In this document: positions 5,852 through 11,685 of the stretch, in pieces
Layout: each line of letters begins with the position of its first letter
Numbering within the stretch: the stretch's first letter is position 1
NCBI GenBank assembly: GCA_029051915.1
Contig: JAIDKM010000127.1
Coordinates: forward strand, 1 to 15,559
Direction of reading: 5' to 3'
DNA length: 15,559 nucleotides
DNA from: Alistipes sp.
GTDB lineage: Bacteria > Bacteroidota > Bacteroidia > Bacteroidales > Rikenellaceae
Made by a program: the position numbers and the translations under genes
The notes under the pieces: model-generated
Told to the model about the DNA's origin: nothing
The model's input: the letters and a program-made list of their open reading frames with translations, nothing else
Database searches by the model: none

Positions 5852-6160
5852 AGTGGTGTTTGATAAATTGATTTGATTAGGTTGTTCTGTTATTTCGGTT
5901 TCAGTTCGTTGTCGTTCCTTATTTTCGTCTTGCAGGTCGTTTTTTCTTTCTTCCGGCACTTCGTTCCGGCCGTTTTTGCTTCGGAGCCGGTCGGCGAGGG
6001 TTGTTTCCGCTTGGGGCTTCCGTCGAACGGCGCTTTCGTCCAATCGGCTGTCAATAAGCATCTTATATCGCAAACATACACCTTTCCCGACCCGTTCGCA
6101 GGCGGAAAGGAGATATTAGCAGTGCGAAATATAGAAAAAAATTTCGTTTTCTCCAACGGC
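5852..6160 (-). other. Intergenic region between asparaginase and exbB
   Basis: No separate gene is supported. The stretch contains the likely exbB promoter (6071-6078) and a leader of about 210 bases. ACGGC (6156-6160) and GCCGT (6165-6169) form a small hairpin overlapping the asparaginase stop, and an A/T-rich run at 6131-6143 follows it on the minus strand; together they may act as a weak terminator. Confidence 0.5.
6071..6078 (-). promoter_or_regulatory. Candidate -7 box for the exbB operon
   Basis: TATGTTTG on the minus strand matches TAnnTTTG. No clear -33 TTTG is present at the expected spacing. If used, the exbB leader is about 210 bases, unusually long for this window. Confidence 0.4.
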
Positions 6161-7201
6161 TCATGCCGTAAATTCTCCTCGCAGGGGTTTGCGGAGCAGG
6201 GCCCGGGTCTCTTCTTCGGGGAGCTCCAGTCCCAGTACGTACATCAGTTTGGTAACGGCCGCCTCGGTGGTCATGTCGTAGCCGCAGAGCACGCCGGCTT
6301 TCTGGAGCCGCAGGCCTGTTTCGTAGAGTTCCATCGATACCTTGCCACCGCCGCACTGCGTGATGTTGAGGACGATGACTCCGCGGGCGATGGCTTCGCG
6401 CAGTACCCGGATGAACCACTCGCTCGTGGGGGCGTTTCCGGCCCCGAAAGTCTCCAGCACCACGGCCCGTATGCCGGGGGCCGAGAGCATGGCGCCGAGG
6501 ATGCGTTCGTCGAGACCCGGGAATAGTTTGACTACGGCGATTCCGTCGGCCAGCCGTTCGGCGATCCGCAGCTCGCGGCCGGCGGTTTCGGCCGGCCGGA
6601 GGATCGCCGGCAGGTTGTAGGCGATGTTGACTCCCACTTCGGCCAGCGGCGGATAATTGTAGGAACGGAATGCGTTGAGTGCTTCGGCGCTGCGCTTGGT
6701 CGTGCGGTTGGCCCGGAACAGCCGGTTCTGGAAGTAGAGCGACACTTCGGGAACCGCAGGGCGTCCGTCGATCTTCGTGCCGGCGATTTCGATCGCCGTA
6801 ATAAGATTCTCGCGGCCGTCGGTGCGCAGCACGCCGATGGGGATCTGGCTGCCGGTGAAGACCACGGGCTTGGCGAGGTTCTCGAACAGGAAGCTCAGGG
6901 CCGAGGCGGTGTAGGACATGGTGTCGGTGCCGTGCAGCACGACGAATCCGTCGTATTTGGCGTAGTTGTCGCGGATCAGCCCGGCCAGCGTGAGCCAGTT
7001 GGCCGGCGAGACGTTCGACGAGTCGATCACGGGCGACATGGTCTGTACGTCGATGTCGACATTCAGCCGCTTGAGCGAGGGGAACTCGTCGTAGATGGCG
7101 CTGAAGTCGAAAGGCACCAGGGCGCCCGTCGCGGCATCGGTCTTCATGCCGATGGTACCGCCCGTATAGACGATCAGAATCGAGGATTTGGAAGCGTTCA
7201 T
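6161..7201 (-). CDS. ansA: Type I (cytoplasmic) L-asparaginase
   Basis: A 346-residue amidohydrolase converting asparagine to aspartate and ammonia. Both catalytic threonine motifs are present: YTGGTIGM at 12-19 with T16 as nucleophile, and HGTDTMSYTASAL beginning at 90 with T92 and D93. VVFTGSQIPIGVLRTDGREN and NITQCGGGKV are also typical. There is no signal peptide, so it should act in the cytoplasm, in line with type I enzymes. The ATG at 7201 puts the catalytic motif at the usual distance. A longer frame to 7642 overlaps tatD and is rejected. It begins 14 bases after the tatD stop, which indicates co-transcription, with no shared pathway known. Confidence 0.94.
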   Translation of the reverse strand: MNASKSSILIVYTGGTIGMKTDAATGALVPFDFSAIYDEFPSLKRLNVDIDVQTMSPVIDSSNVSPANWLTLAGLIRDNYAKYDGFVVLHGTDTMSYTASALSFLFENLAKPVVFTGSQIPIGVLRTDGRENLITAIEIAGTKIDGRPAVPEVSLYFQNRLFRANRTTKRSAEALNAFRSYNYPPLAEVGVNIAYNLPAILRPAETAGRELRIAERLADGIAVVKLFPGLDERILGAMLSAPGIRAVVLETFGAGNAPTSEWFIRVLREAIARGVIVLNITQCGGGKVSMELYETGLRLQKAGVLCGYDMTTEAAVTKLMYVLGLELPEEETRALLRKPLRGEFTA

Positions 7202-7215
7202 ATCTCGGTGTTTCG

Positions 7216-8010
7216 TTAGCACAGGTCGAACATGCGCCGGGCGTTGGCGGTCGTCGCGGCCGCGATCGCTTCGGGAGTCGTATTTTTCAGCTCGGCGATC
7301 TTGTCGCAGATGTGGACCACGTAGGCCGATTCGTTGCGCTGGCCGCGATGCGGTGCCGGCGTCAGGTAGGGACAGTCGGTTTCGAGCACCAGGTCGGCGA
7401 CTTCCATTTCCCGTGCGGTCTCGGCCAGCGAACTCTTTTTGAAAGTAACGACTCCGCCGATGCCGAACAGAAAATCGCCGCAGGCTTTCAGCTTTTCGTA
7501 TGTTGCGGCATCTTCGCTGAAAGCATGGAATACGCCTCGCAGGCCGCTGCCGCGGAACTCTTCGACGATGGCGATCATTTCGGGCCAGGCGTTGCGCGTG
7601 TGCACGGCGATCGGCAGCCCCCATTCGATCGCCAGCCGACATTGGCGGCGGAACGCCTCGGTCTGTTCGTCGCGGAACTTTGCCGACCAGTAGAAGTCGA
7701 GTCCGATTTCGCCCACGGCACAGAAGCGTGCGATGCCTTCGGGCGGATTTTTTAGGTATTCTTCGACCGTGTCCAGCTCTTCGTGCCAGCGGGGATTGTC
7801 GTTCACGGAAGTGGGGTGCAGCCCCATCATCGGAATGCAGCGGTCGGGATGCCGGCGGCAGAGGTCGAACAGGCGGCCGTGGCTCTGCGAGTCGATGGCC
7901 GGAAGCAGCAGCCGGCCGACTCTGGCGTCGACGGCCCGCGCGAAGGCTTCTTCGCGGTCGGTGTCGAACTCGGGTTCGTAGAGGTGGGAATGGGTATCGA
8001 TTAGCTGCAT
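7216..8010 (-). CDS. tatD: TatD-family metal-dependent deoxyribonuclease
   Basis: A 264-residue TIM-barrel metallohydrolase. All expected metal ligands are visible: H7 and H9 in DTHSHLYEP, E101 in GEIGLDFYW, H137 in VHTRNA, H162 in FHAFSED and D212 in ETDCPYLTP. Family members are 3'-5' exonucleases or repair nucleases in the cytoplasm. The start MQLIDTHSH at 8010 gives the standard TatD N-terminus and lies 21 bases downstream of a -7 box. The longer frame to 8217 would overlap dprA. The gene is followed after 14 bases by asparaginase and preceded by dprA with a 59-base gap. Confidence 0.95.
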   Translation of the reverse strand: MQLIDTHSHLYEPEFDTDREEAFARAVDARVGRLLLPAIDSQSHGRLFDLCRRHPDRCIPMMGLHPTSVNDNPRWHEELDTVEEYLKNPPEGIARFCAVGEIGLDFYWSAKFRDEQTEAFRRQCRLAIEWGLPIAVHTRNAWPEMIAIVEEFRGSGLRGVFHAFSEDAATYEKLKACGDFLFGIGGVVTFKKSSLAETAREMEVADLVLETDCPYLTPAPHRGQRNESAYVVHICDKIAELKNTTPEAIAAATTANARRMFDLC

Positions 8011-8031
8011 GCGGCGGAATTTCGTGGAGAA

Positions 8032-8039
8032 CAAAATTA
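8032..8039 (-). promoter_or_regulatory. Candidate -7 box for tatD-ansA
   Basis: TAATTTTG on the minus strand is an exact TAnnTTTG match in the 59-base gap between dprA and tatD. No good -33 element is seen because that position lies close to the dprA stop. It may give tatD and asparaginase their own transcript. Confidence 0.45.
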
Positions 8040-8069
8040 GTAAAAAATTCCGAAGCCCGGATGCCGGAG

Positions 8070-9170
8070 CTATAATTTCATATACCGGTTGCCGGGGAGC
8101 TGGCGGACGGCGCCTGCCAGTTCGAGGCCGAGCAGCAGGGCGGCCAGGGCGCCCGGATCGAGTCCGCTCAGTTCGCGCAGCGTGTCGACCGAAAGAGGAT
8201 CGGAGGTGCGGAAGCATTCGAGCAGCGAGGTCTCTTCACGCGTGAGGGCCTGCGGTTCGGGCGTTACGCGAAGGATCGCCGGTTCGGTTTCCAGATCCCA
8301 TCCCATCTCGACGATGATATCTTCGGCCGAGAGCACAAGTTGCGCTTTGCGGTTGCGGATCAGGTGGTTCGTTCCGGAGGACGAGCGGTCGGTGGCGCGT
8401 CCCGGGACGGCCATTACCGTGCGGTCGTATTCGTCGGCGAAGCGGGCCGTGATGAGGGAGCCTCCGCCGTCGGGCGACTCGACGATCACGCATCCGGCGC
8501 CCAGGGCGGCGATGATCCGGTTGCGGGCAAGGTAAGCGGTTCCGTTCTGACGGGTTTGGCTGTGCAGTTCGGTGAGGAGGGCTCCTCCGTGGTCGAGCAT
8601 GTCGCGGGCGACGGCCGTGTGCTGGGCCGGAACGATCCCGGGCAGTGCACAGGGCAGCACGGATACGGTGGGTATTCCGGAGACCAGCGCCGCACGATGG
8701 GCTGCGATGTCGATGCCGAAAGCCAGGCCGCTGACGATCGTCAGATGCGGTACGCGTTCGGCCAGCCGGCAGACCAGCTTGTTGCACATGTTGAGTCCGT
8801 AGGAGGTCATGTCGCGCGTGCCGACGACCGTAAGGCTGCGGGCCGCCAGTGCCTGGGGATCGCCTTTTACGTAGATGACATGCGGGTAATCGGGAATCTC
8901 GCGCAGCAGGGCCGGATAGTCGGGATCGGTCGAGGCGATGGCTTTGATGTCATGTTTCCGGCAGTGTCTGATCTCTTTTTCCGCGGCTGCGAAACCCGCT
9001 CGCCGGAGAATCTGCCGCGCCGGTTCGGGTCGCAGCTCCGCTTGTCCGATCAGTTCGTCTTCCGTTGCCGCGAAGATGCGTTCCGCCGTGCCGAAGCACT
9101 CCAGCAGATGCACCGCTCCTTTCACTCCGATTCCCGGAGTCATCTGCAGGGCAATGTCTTCGACAGTCAT
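8070..9170 (-). CDS. dprA: DNA-processing protein DprA
   Basis: A 366-residue protein that binds incoming single-stranded DNA and loads RecA during natural transformation. It has a helix-hairpin-helix-like N-terminus (about 1-65, TPGIGVKGAVHLLECFG). The central Rossmann-like DprA fold carries VVGTR at 115-119, SGLAFGID at 147-154, ARNRIIA at 215-221 and GGSLITA at 236-242. GTNHLIRNRKA begins at 266, and a C-terminal winged-helix-like segment covers about 295-366. The ATG at 9170 is chosen because a TTG at 9197 that would add nine residues overlaps the -7 promoter box. DprA is widespread, including in bacteria not known to be competent, so transformation ability cannot be inferred from it alone. 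Confidence 0.95.
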   Translation of the reverse strand: MTVEDIALQMTPGIGVKGAVHLLECFGTAERIFAATEDELIGQAELRPEPARQILRRAGFAAAEKEIRHCRKHDIKAIASTDPDYPALLREIPDYPHVIYVKGDPQALAARSLTVVGTRDMTSYGLNMCNKLVCRLAERVPHLTIVSGLAFGIDIAAHRAALVSGIPTVSVLPCALPGIVPAQHTAVARDMLDHGGALLTELHSQTRQNGTAYLARNRIIAALGAGCVIVESPDGGGSLITARFADEYDRTVMAVPGRATDRSSSGTNHLIRNRKAQLVLSAEDIIVEMGWDLETEPAILRVTPEPQALTREETSLLECFRTSDPLSVDTLRELSGLDPGALAALLLGLELAGAVRQLPGNRYMKL

Positions 9171-9194
9171 GGCAGTAGTTTTCGCTTGTTTATA

Positions 9195-9224
9195 CAAAGG
9201 TATGATTTTCCGGGGAAATGCAAT
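9195..9224 (-). promoter_or_regulatory. dprA promoter
   Basis: TACCTTTG on the minus strand (9195-9202) is an exact TAnnTTTG -7 box. ATTG at 9221-9224 lies 18 bases upstream as a near -33 element. The box overlaps the alternative TTG start at 9197 and so favours the ATG at 9170. Confidence 0.6.
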
Positions 9225-9293
9225 CGTTCCGTCAATATAAATAGGTCGTCGGGAAGGATTTATTTCATAAAAAGGCGAAAGTTAAGCCGAAGT

Positions 9294-9324
9294 TTTGCTT
9301 TTTGCAGAATTGTGTTTATATTTG
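9294..9324 (+). promoter_or_regulatory. tRNA-Cys promoter
   Basis: TTTG (9294-9297), 19 bases, TATATTTG (9317-9324). Both elements and the spacing fit the Bacteroidota primary sigma-factor consensus exactly, the best promoter match in the window. The mature tRNA starts about 50 bases downstream. Confidence 0.8.
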
Positions 9325-9377
9325 CACTCCCGATGTGCCGGGGCGATCTCCGGATTCGTCGCACGGGAAATTCTTTT

Positions 9378-9448
9378 GGTCTGATGGCCGAGTGGCTAGG
9401 CAAAGGTCTGCAAAACCTTGTACAGCGGTTCGAATCCGCTTCAGACCT
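9378..9448 (+). tRNA. tRNA-Cys (anticodon GCA)
   Basis: A complete 71-base cloverleaf. Acceptor arm GGTCTGA pairs with TCAGACC, D arm is GCC/GGC, anticodon arm is AAGGT-CTGCAAA-ACCTT with GCA at the anticodon positions, the variable loop is GTAC, and the T arm is AGCGG-TTCGAAT-CCGCT. The discriminator base is T, the identity base for cysteinyl-tRNA synthetase. The 3' CCA is not encoded and must be added after transcription. No duplicate of the 3' end was seen nearby, so there is no evidence of an integrated element at this site. Confidence 0.97.
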
Positions 9449-9453
9449 CACAG

Positions 9454-9491
9454 AAACAGCGTTACAGATTCTGTAACGCTGTTTTCTTTTT
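9454..9491. terminator. Bidirectional terminator between tRNA-Cys and lacI
   Basis: AAACAGCGTTACAG (9454-9467) and CTGTAACGCTGTTT (9471-9484) form a perfect 14-bp stem with loop ATT. On the plus strand it is followed by a T-rich tract (TTTTCTTTTT, 9482-9491), terminating the tRNA transcript. It lies 35 bases beyond the stop of the convergent lacI-type gene, where it could also act, less strongly. Confidence 0.88.
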
Positions 9492-9525
9492 GTCCTCTCC
9501 GCCGATTCCGGGGGCAGGCGGGGGA

Positions 9526-10533
9526 TTACACCCGTCGGACGGAGGCGCTGACGATGAACTGCGTGGGGAGCTTGATGGTGGTATTCGTGTCGGACTGTCC
9601 GTCGATCTTGCTCATCAGAATCTTGATGGCGAGCGTTCCCATGTTGTTGATCGGCTGGCTGACATGGGTAACGGCCGGGTCGAGCAGGTCGAGGTACGAC
9701 GAGTTGTCGAACGACACGATGGAGATGTCGTCGGGGATGCGGAGCCCCGATTCACGGACGGCCTTGATCGCGCCCAGCAGAATCGTGTTGCTCATAGCGA
9801 ATATGGCCGTGGGGCGCTCGCCCGAGTTGAGCGCCAGCTTGGTCTCAAGATACCCGTTGTCGGCCGAGAAGCTCGTGCCTCGTACCATCGCGCGGTCGCC
9901 GAGCCCGGCGTCGTGCAGAACGTTCAGATAGCCTTTGACCCGTTCCTTGACGGGCGAGGAGTGCAGGTTGCCGCGGATGCAAAGGATGTCGCGGTGGCCG
10001 CAGGCGACCAGGTAGCGAACCGCTTCGACGCTGCCTTGATAGTTGTCGCTGCAGACGTACGAGAGTTCGGAGTTGTCGTAGTGGCGGTCGATCAGCACCA
10101 CCGGCGTCGCGGCATTCACGCTTTCGAGCAGCGAGGGATCGTTGCCGCAGGGCACCGCAATGATGCCGTCGACCTTGTGCGAGAGCAGCGACCGGATGCC
10201 TTCCTGTTCGTCGGCTTCGTTTTCGACCGAGTCTACTATAATTATGGTATATCGCCAGCGTTTGGCTTCGGCCGTAACGACCGAGGCGATCATGGCGAAA
10301 TAGGGGTTTTCGATGCAGGGAATGACCAGGCCGATGGTGTGCGTCCGGTTCGTGCGCAAACCTTTCGCCAGAAGACTCGGCGTATATCCGCATCTTTTGG
10401 CTTCCGTTTCGATCAGTTCGATGGTTTTGGGGCTTATGCGATAGTTCGCCGCCTGGCCGCTCAGCACGCGCGACACGGTCGATACCGAGAAACCTGTGCG
10501 CTGCGACAGACTGATGATCGTCTCCCTCTTCAT
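9526..10533 (-). CDS. LacI-family transcriptional repressor
   Basis: A 335-residue regulator with an N-terminal helix-turn-helix (about 5-25; GFSVSTVSRVLSG with the family TVSRVLSG signature) and a hinge helix near YTPSLLAKGLRTNRT (50-64). A periplasmic-binding-protein-like ligand domain follows from about residue 65 (IGLVIPCIENPYFAMIASVV; VLIDRHYDNSELSYVCSDNY). ATG at 10533 is preceded by an AAAGGAAG-like purine run. It is divergent from the ribokinase-susC-susD genes, and a 16-bp palindrome in the shared spacer is its probable operator. The natural inducer is probably ribose, a phosphorylated form or a related nucleoside sugar, judged from the neighbouring ribokinase only. Confidence 0.95.
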   Translation of the reverse strand: MKRETIISLSQRTGFSVSTVSRVLSGQAANYRISPKTIELIETEAKRCGYTPSLLAKGLRTNRTHTIGLVIPCIENPYFAMIASVVTAEAKRWRYTIIIVDSVENEADEQEGIRSLLSHKVDGIIAVPCGNDPSLLESVNAATPVVLIDRHYDNSELSYVCSDNYQGSVEAVRYLVACGHRDILCIRGNLHSSPVKERVKGYLNVLHDAGLGDRAMVRGTSFSADNGYLETKLALNSGERPTAIFAMSNTILLGAIKAVRESGLRIPDDISIVSFDNSSYLDLLDPAVTHVSQPINNMGTLAIKILMSKIDGQSDTNTTIKLPTQFIVSASVRRV

Positions 10534-10570
10534 GTCTTCCTTTATTCGCCTGTTTTTTAGTAATTCTCTA

Positions 10571-10578
10571 CAAAATTA
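10571..10578 (-). promoter_or_regulatory. -7 box of the lacI-type gene
   Basis: TAATTTTG on the minus strand is an exact TAnnTTTG match 38 bases upstream of the ATG at 10533. The nearest TTTG upstream is only 13 bases away, shorter than the usual 19-21, so the -33 element is unclear. Confidence 0.5.
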
Positions 10579-10606
10579 GAAATTTTTTCGACAAAAACCT
10601 CGACTT

Positions 10607-10640
10607 TTTGTTGCACTTCTGGTTTTTATGAATATATTTG
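10607..10640 (+). promoter_or_regulatory. Promoter of the ribokinase-susC-susD operon
   Basis: TATATTTG (10633-10640) is an exact -7 box. TTTG at 10607-10610 lies 22 bases upstream; GTTG at 10610-10613 would give a 19-base spacing. The predicted start of transcription falls inside the adjacent palindrome (10640-10655), about 60 bases before the ribokinase ATG. Confidence 0.7.
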
Positions 10641-10655
10641 CACAAACGTTTGTGC
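10640..10655. promoter_or_regulatory. LacI-family operator
   Basis: GCACAAACGTTTGTGC is a perfect 16-bp palindrome with the central CG step typical of LacI/PurR-type operators. It shares its first base with the -7 box and covers the expected transcription start. Repressor bound here would block RNA polymerase directly. Assignment to the divergent repressor is inferred from position and symmetry. Confidence 0.8.
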
Positions 10656-10706
10656 TCAACGAGAGCCGAAGTATAACGTCGATCTGACATTCAAAACACT
10701 GCGCAA

Positions 10707-11615
10707 ATGAACAAAATAGTCGTTTTAGGCAGCTCCAACACCGATCTGGTGGTGAAAACGGGCAGAATGCCGCTGCCGGGCGAAACCCTGCTCGGCGACA
10801 AATTCATGATGACGGCCGGCGGCAAGGGTGCCAACCAGGCCGTGGCGGTCGCCCGTCTCGGCGACGGGGTAACCTTCATCGCCAAAGTGGGCCGCGACCT
10901 GTTCGGCGACGGGGCCGTGGCCGGTTACGAAAAGGAGGGCATCGATACCCGCACCATCCTGCGCGACGATACGGCTCCGTCGGGCACTGCGCTCATCACC
11001 GTGGATGCGCAGGGCGAAAACAGCATCGTCGTGGTGCCGGGAGCCAACAACAACCTCTCGAAAGCCGATGTCGATGCGTTGCATCAGGAGATCGAGTCGG
11101 CGCAGTATCTGTTGATGCAGCTCGAAACACCCGTCGAAGTGGTGGCGCATGCCGCCGAAATCGCTCGTCGGGCCGGCGTGCGGGTGATCCTCAATCCCGC
11201 GCCCGCTGCCGAGTTGCCCGCCAGTCTGCTGGCCGGACTCTATATCATAACGCCCAACCGCACCGAGGGCGAGATGCTCACCGGAATCGAGATCACGGAT
11301 TGGGAGAGCGCCGAGCGGGCCGCACAGGCGTTGATCGATCGGGGCGTGGCCAACGTCGTCATCACGCTCGGTTCGCAGGGCGCACTGGTCTGCGACGGCC
11401 GGACTTTCGAGCGCATTCCGGCTCAGAAGGTTACGGCTACGGATACGACCGCTGCCGGCGATACCTTCAACGGCGCCATGTGCGTGGCTCTCTCCGAGGG
11501 TGCCACCCTGTCCGATGCCGTCCGCTTCGCTTCGCGCGCTTCGGCCATCGCCGTAACGCGTCTGGGCGCACAGGCTTCGATTCCGTTCCGGGCTGAGCTG
11601 GAGACCGTAAAATGA
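10707..11615 (+). CDS. rbsK: Ribokinase (PfkB family)
   Basis: A 302-residue sugar kinase that makes ribose 5-phosphate from ribose and ATP in the cytoplasm. It aligns by eye along its full length with E. coli RbsK: GSSNTD near 8-13 (N11 and D13 for ribose binding), GGKGANQAVA at 38-47, LNPAPAAELP, TPNRTEGEMLTG, and the anion-hole and catalytic motif TAAGDTFNGA with the catalytic aspartate at D252. The C-terminal VTRLGAQASIP also matches. It is the first gene after the LacI operator and is followed 70 bases later by susC without a strong terminator, so it is probably co-transcribed. Other PfkB substrates are possible, but the ribose-binding residues favour ribose. Confidence 0.93.
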   Translation: MNKIVVLGSSNTDLVVKTGRMPLPGETLLGDKFMMTAGGKGANQAVAVARLGDGVTFIAKVGRDLFGDGAVAGYEKEGIDTRTILRDDTAPSGTALITVDAQGENSIVVVPGANNNLSKADVDALHQEIESAQYLLMQLETPVEVVAHAAEIARRAGVRVILNPAPAAELPASLLAGLYIITPNRTEGEMLTGIEITDWESAERAAQALIDRGVANVVITLGSQGALVCDGRTFERIPAQKVTATDTTAAGDTFNGAMCVALSEGATLSDAVRFASRASAIAVTRLGAQASIPFRAELETVK

Positions 11616-11685
11616 ACTTCGCCGGCTGCGCCTTCCGAAGGCTGCGGCCGCACTGAATAGCCAAACCTAACAACAAACTACTTAT

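Noticed and set aside
9171..9197. Upstream TTG start for dprA
   Set aside because: The codon overlaps the TACCTTTG -7 box at 9195-9202, so it would not be in the transcript; the ATG at 9170 fits the family.
9378..9491. tRNA-Cys as an integration site for a mobile element
   Set aside because: No repeated copy of the tRNA 3' end and no integrase or mobility gene on either side. The inverted repeat next to it is a terminator.
9418..10560. Plus-strand frame of 380 codons opposite the lacI-type gene
   Set aside because: Begins inside tRNA-Cys and the terminator and is antisense to a well-supported repressor.
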